A DNA stretch of 64,000 nucleotides, taken from Pseudomonas putida. GTDB taxonomy: Bacteria > Pseudomonadota > Gammaproteobacteria > Pseudomonadales > Pseudomonadaceae. Below are positions 1-8,928 of this stretch, piece by piece. The stretch's first letter is position 1, and each line of letters begins with the position of its first letter. Under the pieces are notes generated by a model. It did not search any database. It saw nothing but the letters and a program-made list of their open reading frames with translations, and was not told where the DNA came from. The DNA lies in the NCBI RefSeq assembly GCF_025905425.1, contig NZ_CP109603.1, forward strand, positions 3,612,501 to 3,676,500, given 5' to 3'. A program made the position numbers and the translations under genes.

Positions 1-2748
1 CGCCTGGATCGCCTGGCGCCCCAGCGCCACCAGTTCCACCGTCAGCAGGCCTTGGCGGCGCAGCTCGCGCCACTGGCCAGCGCGGTCAGCGAACAACAGC
101 GCCAGCAAAACGACCTGCAAGGCCGTACCGGCGAACTTGAGCAGGCACTCGAAGCCGCACGCCAAGCGCTGACCCAGGCCCAGGCCAGCCAGGGCGAAAA
201 CGCCCCGCGCTTGCGCCAGGCGTTCGCCGAGCAAGACACCCTCACCCGCCTGGAACAGGAACTGGGTAAAGTTCGCGAGACCGGCCAGCAGGCCGACCTG
301 GCTGCCGCCGAGCTGCAACAACAGCTGCAGCAGCTTGAAGAACAGCAGCAGCGCGGCCAGCAGCAACTGGTGCAGATTGACGCGGCCCTGGCCGAAAGTA
401 CCCCCCTGGCCGCCCTCACCAACGCCTGGCAGGCCTATCGCCCGCAACTGCAACAGTTGCTGCAGATCGGCAACCGCCTGAACCACGGCCGTGAAGAACT
501 GCCGGGGCTGCAGGCCCAGGCCAGCCAGGCCAATGCGCAACTGCAGGAACAGCGCGACGCCCTTGAGGTGCTGTTCCGCGAGGCCGCAGCAGAGCCCCAG
601 GCCCTGGCCGAGCAGCTCGACCTGCTGGGTGGCATGCTGCAGGAAAACCGCAAGCAACAACGCGCCGTGGAAGAACTGTCCCGCCTGCATGGCCGCGAGC
701 AAGAGCTGCAACAGGCTATCCACTCGCTGCGCGAACGCCAGCAACAGGCCCTGCAGCAACGCCAGCAACTGATTGGCGAAGGCACCGCCGCCAAGGCCGA
801 GCTGGAGGCCGCCGAGCAGGCGCTGACACTGACCCGGCAACTGCTGGAACGTCAGCGCCTGGCCCGCAACACCAGCGTCGAGGAACTGCGGGCGCAGTTG
901 CGCGATGGCGAACCGTGCCCGGTATGCGGCAGCGCAGAACACCCGTTCCATCAGCCCGAAGCGTTGCTGCAGAGCCTTGGCCGGCATGACCAGGCCGAGG
1001 AAGCCACGGCCCTGGCGCAGGTTGAGCAATTCAACACCCGCCTGATCGAGCTGCGCACCCAGGTGGGTGTGGTCAATGGCCAGATCAAGGAGTATCAGCA
1101 CCAGCAGGGGCAACTGAACGAGCAGTTGCAGCCGTTGGCCGAGCAACTGGCCGCCCACGCCTTGTGGCCCGCCCTCAGTGCCCATGACGAAAAGGCCCGC
1201 AGTGCCTGGCTGGACAGCCAGCTGCGCCGCCTCGACCAGGAAATCGGTCGCGACGAACAACGCCAGGCCACCCTGCTGACCCTGCAAAGAGACGCTGCCC
1301 GCCTCAACCAGCAACTGCAAAACGCCAGCGAAGCCCAACAGCAGGCGCAACGCCGCCTGGACCAGCAGCACCAGGCCCTGGCCGCCGACCAGGAGCGCCT
1401 CGAACAGGCCCTGGCCGATTTCGCGACCTTGCTACCGCCCCCTGTGCTGCAGGCCCTGCGCGATGAGCCGGCGCACGCGTTCCTCAGCCTCGACCAGCAG
1501 ATCGCCCAGCGCCAGCAACAGCTGGACCAGCAGAAGGACGAACTGCACGAACAACAGCAACGCCTGCAACAACTGGAGCGCCTGCACGACCAGCAGCAAA
1601 CCCGCGTCCAACGCCAGCAGGAACTGCAACAGCAGATCAGCGGGTTGGCCGAGCAGATGGCCAAGGCCCGCGCCGCACTGGCCGCGCTGTTGGGCGAACA
1701 CGCGCGCGCCGAAGACTGGCAGCGCCAACTGGAGCAACAGGTGGAGCAAGCCCGCGCAGGCGAAGCCGAGACCGCCGAGCGCTTGCAACAGGCCCGTACG
1801 CAAGCCCTGCAACTGGCCGGCGAACTCAAGGCCAACCTCGCCCGCCAGCAGACGCTGGAACACGAACACCAGCAACTGCAGGGTGAAATCGCCCAATGGC
1901 GCGCCGAACACCCCGAGCTCGACGACAGCGGCCTCGACCGCCTGTTGGCCATGGACGATGCGCACGTGGGCGAACTGCGCCAGTGCCTGCAAGCGGCGCA
2001 AAAGGCTATCGAACAAGGCCGCGTGCTGTTGCAGGAACGCGCACAGCGGCTGCAGCAACATGCCGCGCAAGCCAGCGTCGTGGCCACGGCCGAGGCGCTG
2101 GAGCAGTCCCTCGCTGAACTGCGTCAATTGCTCGCCAACCATGAGCAGCAGTGCGCCGAACTGCGCGCCGCCCAGGCTGAGGACCAGCGCCGCCAACAGG
2201 CGTACCAGGCGCTGGCTGAGGAAATCGAACAGGCCCACCAACAATGGCAGCGCTGGGCGCGCCTCAATGCATTGATCGGTTCGGCCTCCGGCGACGTCTT
2301 CCGCAAGATCGCCCAGGGTTACAACCTCGACCTGCTGCTGCACCATGCCAACAGCCAGTTGCGTCAGCTGGCGCGTCGTTATCGCCTCAAGCGTGGCGGC
2401 AGCGCCCTCGGCCTGCTGGTGCTGGACACCGAGATGGGCGATGAGCTGCGCTCGGTGCATTCGCTGTCAGGGGGTGAAACCTTCCTGGTCTCGCTGGCCC
2501 TGGCCCTGGGCCTGGCGTCGATGGCGTCGAGCACCCTGCGTATCGAATCGCTGTTCATCGACGAAGGCTTTGGCAGCCTCGACCCTGAGTCGCTGCAACT
2601 GGCCATGGATGCCCTCGACGGCCTGCAGGCACAAGGGCGCAAGGTCGCGGTGATCTCCCACGTGCAAGAGATGCATGAACGCATTCCGGTGCAGATCCAG
2701 GTGCGCCGCCAGGGCAACGGCCTGAGCGACGTCGAGGTGTGCGGGTGA
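1..2748 (+). CDS. sbcC: Exonuclease SbcC, C-terminal part (5' end outside window)
   Basis: ATPase subunit of the SbcCD (Mre11/Rad50-like) nuclease, which cleaves DNA hairpins and protein-blocked ends. The reading frame is open from base 1, so the N-terminal Walker A part lies before the window. What remains is a long Gln/Leu/Ala/Arg-rich coiled coil interrupted by a CPVC zinc hook (about 916-927), a second coiled coil, then the C-terminal ATPase half with the ABC signature LSGGETF (about 2464-2484) and the Walker B segment FIDEGFGSLD. The stop codon overlaps the next gene by 4 bp (GTGA). The extreme glutamine content comes from CAG/CAA-rich codons and is usual for Pseudomonas SbcC. Partial only because of the window edge. 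Confidence 0.95.
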   Translation, partial: RLDRLAPQRHQFHRQQALAAQLAPLASAVSEQQRQQNDLQGRTGELEQALEAARQALTQAQASQGENAPRLRQAFAEQDTLTRLEQELGKVRETGQQADLAAAELQQQLQQLEEQQQRGQQQLVQIDAALAESTPLAALTNAWQAYRPQLQQLLQIGNRLNHGREELPGLQAQASQANAQLQEQRDALEVLFREAAAEPQALAEQLDLLGGMLQENRKQQRAVEELSRLHGREQELQQAIHSLRERQQQALQQRQQLIGEGTAAKAELEAAEQALTLTRQLLERQRLARNTSVEELRAQLRDGEPCPVCGSAEHPFHQPEALLQSLGRHDQAEEATALAQVEQFNTRLIELRTQVGVVNGQIKEYQHQQGQLNEQLQPLAEQLAAHALWPALSAHDEKARSAWLDSQLRRLDQEIGRDEQRQATLLTLQRDAARLNQQLQNASEAQQQAQRRLDQQHQALAADQERLEQALADFATLLPPPVLQALRDEPAHAFLSLDQQIAQRQQQLDQQKDELHEQQQRLQQLERLHDQQQTRVQRQQELQQQISGLAEQMAKARAALAALLGEHARAEDWQRQLEQQVEQARAGEAETAERLQQARTQALQLAGELKANLARQQTLEHEHQQLQGEIAQWRAEHPELDDSGLDRLLAMDDAHVGELRQCLQAAQKAIEQGRVLLQERAQRLQQHAAQASVVATAEALEQSLAELRQLLANHEQQCAELRAAQAEDQRRQQAYQALAEEIEQAHQQWQRWARLNALIGSASGDVFRKIAQGYNLDLLLHHANSQLRQLARRYRLKRGGSALGLLVLDTEMGDELRSVHSLSGGETFLVSLALALGLASMASSTLRIESLFIDEGFGSLDPESLQLAMDALDGLQAQGRKVAVISHVQEMHERIPVQIQVRRQGNGLSDVEVCG

Positions 2749-3338
2749 TCCTCTACTCGTTCCGCCGCTGCCCCTGGGCCATGCGCGCGCGCCTGGCCCT
2801 GCGCTACGCCGGGTGCGAGGTGCAGATCGAGGAAGTGGCGATGAAGAACAAGCCCGCCGCACTACTGGCCTTGTCGCCCAAGGGCACGGTGCCGGTGCTG
2901 GATACCGGTGCGGGCGTGTTGGAGGAGAGCCTGGACATCATGCGCTGGGCGCTGCAACGCAACGACCCACAGGATTGGCGGCTACTGGCCAACCCTGCGG
3001 CGGCGCAACAGGCCGAGGCGCTGATCGCCCGTAACGACAGCACGTTCAAGGCGCAGGTGAACCTGTACAAGTACGCCGAGCGTTACCCCGAACATACCCG
3101 CGAGCACTACCGCCAGCAGGCTGAAGCTTGGTTGGTAGAGCTCGAAGGCTTGCTCGAAGGGCGTGCTTACCTGCTGGCCGATCACCCGAGCCTGGCCGAT
3201 GCCGCCTTGCTGCCCCTGATGCGCCAGTTTGCCGGGGTCGAACCGCAGTGGTTCGCCGAGGCGGCTTATCCGCGGGTGCGGAGCTGGCTGGAGGGGTGGC
3301 TGGCGTCGGACCTGTTCAAGGCGGTAATGGCGCGATAG
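2745..3338 (+). CDS. Glutathione S-transferase-like protein
   Basis: About 197 aa. The N-terminus has a thioredoxin/glutaredoxin-like fold start (ILYSFRRCPWAMRARLALRY), with CPWA in the position of the glutaredoxin-type cysteine, followed by the SPKGTVPVL segment carrying the cis-proline typical of GST N-domains, and an all-helical C-terminal half. The GTG at 2745 is chosen because it overlaps the sbcC stop (GTGA), indicating translational coupling; a GTG two codons earlier at 2739 is also possible. The substrate cannot be told. Family assignment is firm; a catalytic transferase role is inferred. Confidence 0.85.
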   Translation: MILYSFRRCPWAMRARLALRYAGCEVQIEEVAMKNKPAALLALSPKGTVPVLDTGAGVLEESLDIMRWALQRNDPQDWRLLANPAAAQQAEALIARNDSTFKAQVNLYKYAERYPEHTREHYRQQAEAWLVELEGLLEGRAYLLADHPSLADAALLPLMRQFAGVEPQWFAEAAYPRVRSWLEGWLASDLFKAVMAR

Positions 3339-3357
3339 CTATCAGACTCGGCGCGAA

Positions 3358-3390
3358 ACCTGTGGGAGTGGGCAAGCCCGCTCCCACAGG
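3358..3390. repeat. REP-like palindrome (single element)
   Basis: Inverted repeat CCTGTGGGAG…CTCCCACAGG around GGGCAAGCCC, between the GST gene and the small exported-peptide gene on the opposite strand. Same core as the REP copies elsewhere in the window. Confidence 0.8.
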
Positions 3391-3409
3391 TTCAGTGCTC
3401 ACAGGCGTG

Positions 3410-3589
3410 TCAGTGACTGTGCTTGCCACTCAACGCCGCATAAAAATTCGCGCTCTGACGCAGGTACTGCTCGGTATAGCTGTGGGTAGCGGACGCCTTG
3501 CTGCTGTTGTCAGCATGGGCATGCGCTGGCAGCACGACCGAAGCGGAAATGGCGGATGCGGCGATGACCGGGAAGAGATTGAAGTTCAT
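3410..3589 (-). CDS. Small exported peptide of unknown function (59 aa)
   Basis: A 59-codon frame, MNFNLFPVIAASAISASVVL followed by PAHAHADNSSK, read on the minus strand. It starts with a hydrophobic segment and an AHA/ADN-type signal-peptidase site (about residues 24-27), leaving a mature peptide of about 33 residues that ends SGKHSH. A GAGG ribosome site sits about 9 nt before the ATG at 3589. I do not recognise a named family. It lies alone between two convergent or unrelated genes. Coding status rests on the RBS, the signal peptide and the fact that the frame fills the spacer. Confidence 0.65.
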   Translation of the reverse strand: MNFNLFPVIAASAISASVVLPAHAHADNSSKASATHSYTEQYLRQSANFYAALSGKHSH

Positions 3590-3737
3590 GTGGGCTGACC
3601 TCGACTGCGGTGGTTTGACGTTGGCCCTTCTGGGCCTTGGGTCAAACTTACGCCGCCAAGGTCGCGCCTAGAAATTCATTGCGACAGTAACCATTATCAC
3701 GCTGATCGATAGTCGCTTGAGACAGCCCTTGAGATCG

Positions 3738-4880
3738 TCACTCGATGAATTTCAAGTCCGACGGCGCATCCTGGGTCAGCGTCTGTACCGTATCACCGAG
3801 CTCGCCAGTACGCGGGTCGCGGCGCATGACCACGATCTGGTTGCTCTTCTGGTTGGCTACCAGGAGGAAGTTGTCGCTAGGGTCGAGGGCAAATTCCCGA
3901 GGGTGATCGCCCTCGACCGAACGGCGCTGCAACAACGCCAACTGGCCATCGTCCTTGCCCACGCTGAACGCCACGATCTCGTTGGCCGTGCCGCGATTGC
4001 TCACATACAGGAAACGCCCATCCGCCGACAGGTGCAAGCCGCCAGCCGCCTTGGCCGCAGCCTCCTGGCTCTGCGTCAGCGGCAGGCGCTGACGCTCGAC
4101 GAGGTTGCCGTCCTGGACATCGAACATCACCACCTCGGCGCTCATTTCCAGGGTCAGGTAAGCGTGTCGCCCCTTGGCGTCGAACAGCAGGTGGCGCGGG
4201 CCGCTGCCCGGCGGCAAGGCCACCGAAGCGGGAATTGCCGGGGTCAGCGGATGGTCCGCGCTGGCGCCATCGTAGCGATAGATAAACACCTTGTCGGCGC
4301 CCAGGTCGCAGGCATACAGGTGCTGGCCATCCGGCGACAGCACCAGCGAGTGCACATGGGCACCGGCCTGGCGTTCGGGATTTACGCCGCTTGGTGTGTG
4401 CCGGGCCTGCTGCACCACATCCTTGAGCTTGCCGTCCTTGGCCACCGGGATCACCACCAGGCTGCCGCCGGGGTTTGGCTGGACAGCGTAGTTGGCAACG
4501 AACAGGTAGCGCTGGTCACGACTGAGGCTGGCGTGGGTTGGCTCGTCGCCCCGGGTGGCCACCTGGTTCAGCGGTTTGATCTGGCCCTTGCTGCTCAGGC
4601 TGAAACTGCTGACGTGGCCCTGCGCGGTTTCGTTGACCGCAAACAGTTGGCGCTGGTCGGCCGAGAGCACCAACCAGGAGGGGCTGACGCTCTTGACCAC
4701 CTGCTGCGGCGTGGGGTCGATATGGCCGCTCTTGCTGTCGAACTGGTAACGGTAGATACCTTGGCTCGCACCATCGGTGTAGCTGCCCACCAGCAGTGTG
4801 GCAGCCTGGGCGTTGAGGGTCAGGGTCATGAGGCTAGCGGTCAGCAGGCTCGTCCAGGTCCGGTTCATCGTGGTCTTCAT
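3738..4880 (-). CDS. Exported lactonase-family seven-bladed beta-propeller protein
   Basis: About 380 aa. After a signal peptide (MNRTWTSLLTASLMTLTLNA, cleavage near AQA-A) the protein shows the repeating blade pattern of the 6-phosphogluconolactonase/YbhE family (PF10282): LLVGSYTDGASQGIYRY, then repeats such as LVLSPDGQHLYACDLGADKV, LHLSADGRFLYVSNRG and FALDPSDNFLLVANQ. The export signal argues against the cytosolic pentose-phosphate lactonase role, so a periplasmic lactone hydrolase or binding propeller is inferred. Start chosen at MKTTMNRTW (4880); the next ATG at 4868 is also plausible. Either start lies inside the 3' end of the upstream small gene. Confidence 0.85.
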   Translation of the reverse strand: MKTTMNRTWTSLLTASLMTLTLNAQAATLLVGSYTDGASQGIYRYQFDSKSGHIDPTPQQVVKSVSPSWLVLSADQRQLFAVNETAQGHVSSFSLSSKGQIKPLNQVATRGDEPTHASLSRDQRYLFVANYAVQPNPGGSLVVIPVAKDGKLKDVVQQARHTPSGVNPERQAGAHVHSLVLSPDGQHLYACDLGADKVFIYRYDGASADHPLTPAIPASVALPPGSGPRHLLFDAKGRHAYLTLEMSAEVVMFDVQDGNLVERQRLPLTQSQEAAAKAAGGLHLSADGRFLYVSNRGTANEIVAFSVGKDDGQLALLQRRSVEGDHPREFALDPSDNFLLVANQKSNQIVVMRRDPRTGELGDTVQTLTQDAPSDLKFIE

Positions 4881-5124
4881 CCGGGGCGCGAAAGGCACTC
4901 ATACAGACTAGACGATGCTCGCCCTGGGCATCGTTTAGCTGCCACTCGTCACCGCTGGCAATGGCGGCGGCGACCTGTTCGGGGGTGAAGGCCCAGCGAC
5001 GGAGCTGGCGGCCATCCATGCATTCGACGGTGAGGCCGGTTTCGTTGGACGTGAAGTCGAAGGCGTGCAGGCCATCGATCAGCAGCATGTCGCAGGATGC
5101 GAGGGCGGTGGCGAGGGGGGACAT
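4834..5124 (-). CDS. Small acidic protein, DUF5629-like
   Basis: 96 aa if started at MSPLATALASCDMLLIDGLH. It resembles the Pseudomonas DUF5629 family as I remember it (core SCDMLLIDGLHAFDF), with a strongly acidic tail DEDHDEPDLDEPADR. The frame is open further upstream, but the ATG at 5124 gives the compact family length. Its last 35-47 bases overlap the start of the lactonase-like gene on the same strand, so the two are probably co-transcribed and translationally linked. No function is known to me. Confidence 0.65.
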   Translation of the reverse strand: MSPLATALASCDMLLIDGLHAFDFTSNETGLTVECMDGRQLRRWAFTPEQVAAAIASGDEWQLNDAQGEHRLVCMSAFRAPDEDHDEPDLDEPADR

Positions 5125-5216
5125 GGGGGTACCAATTTGAAATGTGGCGGCATTATAACCCTGGGGCTGCTGCCGCTCCCACAAGTACAGCGCCTACCTG
5201 AAGAGCTGCACCTACT

Positions 5217-5240
5217 GTGGGGCCGCAAAGCGGCCCCCTG
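5217..5240 (-). terminator. Hairpin downstream of the RND exporter gene
   Basis: Perfect stem GGGGCCGC / GCGGCCCC with an AAA loop (5219-5237), starting 4 bp after the exporter stop. No strong T-run, so efficiency is uncertain. Confidence 0.6.
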
Positions 5241-5243
5241 CAA

Positions 5244-7619
5244 TCAATGGGCGAAAATAGACCCGCCCTCCTTGCCCACCATCTTCTCCGGCTTGATCAG
5301 GAACCGCGCCAGCGCCGGCAGCAGCCACAGCGCACCGAACATGTTCCACAGCAGCATGAAGGTCAGCATCAGGCCCATGTCGGCCTGGAACTTGATGGCC
5401 GAGAAGATCCAGGTGCACACGCCAATGGCCAGGCACAACCCGGTGAACAACACCGCCTTGCCGGTCGAACGCAGGGTTTGGTAATAAGCCTCCTGCAACG
5501 GCAGGCCTGCGCGCAGGAAGCTTTCCAGACGGCTGTAGATGTAGATGCCGTAGTCCACGCCAATGCCCACACCCAAGGCCACCACCGGCAACGTCGCGAC
5601 CTTCACACCAATGCCCATGTAGGCCATCAGCGCATTACCCAGCACCGAGGTCAGCACCAGCGGCAGGACGATGCACAGGGTCGCCGCGAACGAGCGGAAG
5701 GTGATCAGGCACATGACCGCGACGCAGATGTACACCAGCACCAGAATGGTCAGTTCGGCCGACTTGATCACCTCGTTGGTGGCCGCCTCGATCCCAGCGT
5801 TGCCCGCCGCCAGCAGGAACTGCAAGCCCTCCTTGTTATGGCTGTCGGCAAAGGCCTTGGCTGCGGCGGTGACCCGCTCCAGGGTCTCGGCCTTGTGGTC
5901 GTTGAGGAACACCAGCACCGGCGCCAGCGAGCAATCGGCGTTGTACAGGCCGTCGGCGCGGGCGATGGAGTTGTTGAGGATGTCCGGGTTGCGCGACAGG
6001 GTCTCCCATTTCAGGCTGCCCTCGTTCATGCCCTTGATCACCTGCTTGGACACGGTCACCAACGAGATCGCCGACTGCACGCCCGGGGTGTTTTCCATGG
6101 TCCACATCAGCTCGTCTATCGGTGCCATGGTCGAGTGGATCGAGCAACTTTCCGACGGCGTCTTGACCATGATCACCAGCACGTCCGAGCTGGTCGAGTA
6201 GTTGCTGATGATGAAGTTGTTGTCCTGGTTGTAGCGCGAGTCCGGGCGCAGTTCCGGCGCGCCCTGGTCGAGGTCGCCGATTTTCAGGTTTTGGCTGTAC
6301 CAGAGGCCACCGGCGAACATCACCAGGGCCAAGGCAACAGACACCGGCGCCACTTTGGCACTGGCGAAGTTCGACAGCAGGCGCCAGAACGGGTGCTCGC
6401 GGGTCGCATCCTTCTTGCTGCGCTCGACGGCCTTCTTGCTGATGCCGACGTAGGAAATCGCCACCGGCAGCAAAATGAGGTTGGTAAAGACAATCACCGC
6501 CACACCGATCGAAGCGCCGATGGCCAGCTCGCGGATGACCCCGATGTCGATAATCAGCAGGGTGATGAAGCCCACCGCGTCGGCGAGGATGGCGATCATC
6601 CCCGGCAGGAACAGTTGGCGGAAGGTGCGCCGGGCAGCGGTCAGGGCATTGTCGGCGTCGCTCGACTGCAGGGCGATGCCGTTGATCTTCTGCACCCCGT
6701 GGGAAATGCCGATGGCAAAGATCAGGAAGGGCACCAGCATCGAGTACGGGTCCAGGCCGAAGCCCACCGCATGCATCAACCCCAGTTGCCAGACCACCGC
6801 CACCAGGGTGGTGATGAGCACGGCAATGGTGCTGCGGATGCACCAGGTGAACCAGTACAGCAGCACCCAGGTGATGCCCAGGGCCACGCCGAAGAACAAC
6901 GCCACCATCACCAGGCCGTCGATCAGGTCGCCGACTTTTTTGGCGAAGCCGACGATATGAATCTTCACGTTGGGGTTCTGCGCCTGGAACTTGTCGCGGA
7001 TCTTTTCTTCAAGCTGGTGCGAGAACTGCTGGTAGTCGAGCTTGACCTGCTTACCCTGGTCCTGCGGGTCGGGGTAGCTCTCCAGTAACGGCACATCGAC
7101 GATGCTGGACTTGAAGTTGTTACCCACCAGGCGCCCCACCTGGCCGGACTTGAGCACGTTGTCGCGCAACGCGTCGAGGCTTTCGGCCGAGCCGTTGTAG
7201 GTATTGGGGATCACCTCGCCACCGGAGAAGCCTTCTTCGGTCACCTCGGTCCAGCGCACGCTGGGGCTCCACAGCGACTTCAGCCCGGCGCGATCGACAC
7301 CGGGGATATAGAACACCTCGTCATGGATCTGGCGCAGGGTCTCCATGTAGTCCTTGTCGAAGATGTCACCGTTGACCGCCTCCACCGAAATTCGCACGGT
7401 GTTGCCAAGGTTGGCCAGGTCGTTGCGGTGCTCCATCATCTGCTCGATGAATGGGTGTTCGAGCGGGATCATCTTCTCGAAACTGGTCGAGGGGCGAATC
7501 TGCGTGGCCTGCCAGAACAGGAAGATGCTGACCAGCACGCACAGGGCGATGACCACGGGGCGGTTGTTGAAGATCAGGCGTTCGAGCAGCGTAGCCTTGT
7601 CCTGGTGATGCGGGTGCAT
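5244..7619 (-). CDS. RND/MMPL-superfamily exporter
   Basis: About 791 aa inner-membrane transporter. There is one TM near residues 25-45, a large periplasmic domain, a TM block (FFGVALGITWVLLYWF, FLIFAIGISHGVQKING, MIAILADAVGFITLLIIDIG), then a second periplasmic domain and a second block (LVLVYICVAVMCLITF, VVALGVGIGVDYGIYIYSRL). This is the duplicated MMPL layout of roughly 12 TMs. The ATG at 7643 overlaps the upstream stop, but an AGGGAGA ribosome site sits just before the ATG at 7619 (MHPHHQDKATLLERL), so that start is preferred. Paired with the beta-propeller gene upstream. Cargo unknown; lipids, esters or hydrophobes are the usual range. Confidence 0.88.
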   Translation of the reverse strand: MHPHHQDKATLLERLIFNNRPVVIALCVLVSIFLFWQATQIRPSTSFEKMIPLEHPFIEQMMEHRNDLANLGNTVRISVEAVNGDIFDKDYMETLRQIHDEVFYIPGVDRAGLKSLWSPSVRWTEVTEEGFSGGEVIPNTYNGSAESLDALRDNVLKSGQVGRLVGNNFKSSIVDVPLLESYPDPQDQGKQVKLDYQQFSHQLEEKIRDKFQAQNPNVKIHIVGFAKKVGDLIDGLVMVALFFGVALGITWVLLYWFTWCIRSTIAVLITTLVAVVWQLGLMHAVGFGLDPYSMLVPFLIFAIGISHGVQKINGIALQSSDADNALTAARRTFRQLFLPGMIAILADAVGFITLLIIDIGVIRELAIGASIGVAVIVFTNLILLPVAISYVGISKKAVERSKKDATREHPFWRLLSNFASAKVAPVSVALALVMFAGGLWYSQNLKIGDLDQGAPELRPDSRYNQDNNFIISNYSTSSDVLVIMVKTPSESCSIHSTMAPIDELMWTMENTPGVQSAISLVTVSKQVIKGMNEGSLKWETLSRNPDILNNSIARADGLYNADCSLAPVLVFLNDHKAETLERVTAAAKAFADSHNKEGLQFLLAAGNAGIEAATNEVIKSAELTILVLVYICVAVMCLITFRSFAATLCIVLPLVLTSVLGNALMAYMGIGVKVATLPVVALGVGIGVDYGIYIYSRLESFLRAGLPLQEAYYQTLRSTGKAVLFTGLCLAIGVCTWIFSAIKFQADMGLMLTFMLLWNMFGALWLLPALARFLIKPEKMVGKEGGSIFAH

Positions 7620-7639
7620 GGTGATGCTCTCCCTGCTGG

Positions 7640-8680
7640 TCATGGACGTGGCTCCTTGGCAGCTTGGTCGCCACCTTCGGCGGTGGCCAGGTGCACGCCG
7701 CCCTGCCCCACCAGCAGCAAGCCGCCCGTGGTCAGGCCAGTGACGCCGGCCAGGGCAATGCGGTCGGCACGGTTATAGACGCTGAAGGTCTGCCCGTCGT
7801 CATGGCTGCGCAACACACTGCCGCCGTTACCGACCAGCACCACGTTGCCATCATCGACAAGCGTAGCGCTTGCCAGGCCGAATTCGAGGGCGCCGCGCGC
7901 GGCCTTGAGCTCGATCGGCTGCCAGCTATCGCCGAAGTCGGTAGAACGGAACAGGTTGCCGCGCAGGCCGTAGGCCAACAGCGTCCGTGGCTGGGCGGTG
8001 CCGATCACGCCGAACAGCGAGCCCTCATAGGGGCCCTCGACCTTGGACCAGCTCTGGCCGTTGTCGCTGGAGCGGAACATGCTGCCCTGCTCGCCAACGA
8101 TGAACAGGCCGGCGTCCTTGATTACGGCAATGCCGTTGAGGTGAAACTGGTCGGCGTTGTCCAGCCGCTCGGCGACGTCCTGCCAGTGCTGGCCGCCGTC
8201 GGTGGTTTCCAGCAGTGCGCCATAGGCGCCCACGGCAAAGCCATGCTGGGCGTCGAGGAAGGTGACATCAAGCAACGGGGCTTCACGGGAGAGGTCTTCG
8301 AACTGCTTGCTCCAGGTCGCGCCGCCATCGGTGCTGGCGAGGATCTGCGCGTCATGGCCGACCGCCCAGCCGCGTTTGTCGTCGAGGAAGAACACGGCGG
8401 TGAGCAGTTGCCGGGTGGGTACCCGGGCCTGGGTCCAGGTCTTGCCCTGGTCGTCGGAGAACAGGATGTGCCCGCGATCACCGACCACTACCAGGCGCTT
8501 GCCGGCCTGGGCAGCATCGATCAGCAGGCTCTGGCTGGCCTGGGCCGATTCGGTCGAGTATTCGTCGGCGGCAGCGGCTTCGACACTGCCTGTCCACATG
8601 CCCAATGCCAGCGCCAGCATCGCACCGGCGGCCAGCGGCCAGGCTCCACGCCTGGTCTGCGCCATTAGCTGCTCCCTCAT
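7640..8680 (-). CDS. Exported YCF48/BNR-repeat beta-propeller protein
   Basis: About 346 aa with a Tat-like or Sec signal (QTRRGAWPLAAGAMLALALG) and repeated BNR/YCF48 blades: GHILFSDDQGKTWTQ, AQILASTDGGATWSK, GALLETTDGGQHWQD, GSMFRSSDNGQSWSK, GNLFRSTDFGDSWQP, GSVLRSHDDGQTFS. The nearest named relatives are the photosystem II assembly factor HCF136/YCF48-like proteins, but here it precedes an MMPL exporter, suggesting a periplasmic partner of that pump. Start chosen at MREQLMAQ (8680), preceded by AGGGGACA; the ATG five codons later is an alternative. The stop codon is 20 bp from the exporter start. Confidence 0.85.
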   Translation of the reverse strand: MREQLMAQTRRGAWPLAAGAMLALALGMWTGSVEAAAADEYSTESAQASQSLLIDAAQAGKRLVVVGDRGHILFSDDQGKTWTQARVPTRQLLTAVFFLDDKRGWAVGHDAQILASTDGGATWSKQFEDLSREAPLLDVTFLDAQHGFAVGAYGALLETTDGGQHWQDVAERLDNADQFHLNGIAVIKDAGLFIVGEQGSMFRSSDNGQSWSKVEGPYEGSLFGVIGTAQPRTLLAYGLRGNLFRSTDFGDSWQPIELKAARGALEFGLASATLVDDGNVVLVGNGGSVLRSHDDGQTFSVYNRADRIALAGVTGLTTGGLLLVGQGGVHLATAEGGDQAAKEPRP

Positions 8681-8838
8681 GACTGTCCCCTGTTGTGTTC
8701 TTCTTAGTGGGTCAATGCCTTGCAGGTACTGCGAAAAGCCTGTGGTAGAGGCCTGCAATAGCTTGAGGGGATCGTAGCGGGGAAGGTTGCGGGAATACAA
8801 CGAGCGGGACGTTATGTTTTGTTAACCGCCCAAAAGCT

Positions 8839-8902
8839 TCGCGGGACAAGCCCGCTCCCACAGGTGTTGCGCAGTACCTGTGGGAGCGGGCTTGTCCCGC
8901 GA
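8839..8902. repeat. Paired REP elements (27-bp perfect arms)
   Basis: Two REP copies in opposite orientation, 8839-8865 and 8876-8902, with perfectly complementary 27-bp arms (TCGCGGGACAAGCCCGCTCC…) and a 10-bp loop. They fill the spacer between pepN and the beta-propeller gene and could act as a transcription barrier. Confidence 0.85.
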
Positions 8903-8928
8903 AAGGGCCAGTTCAGGCTATGGGGAAC

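Noticed and set aside
52..2748. Glutamine-rich low-complexity sequence suggesting a repeat-expanded pseudogene
   Set aside because: The frame is open throughout, with an intact zinc hook, ABC signature and Walker B; Gln-rich coiled coil is normal for SbcC.
5217..7088. A 623-codon plus-strand open frame opposite the RND exporter
   Set aside because: His/Gln/Arg-rich shadow translation of an alternate frame, with no motifs.
8839..8902. Repeated palindromes resembling a CRISPR array
   Set aside because: Copies are scattered across the window, occur as opposed pairs rather than regularly spaced direct repeats, and no cas genes are present.
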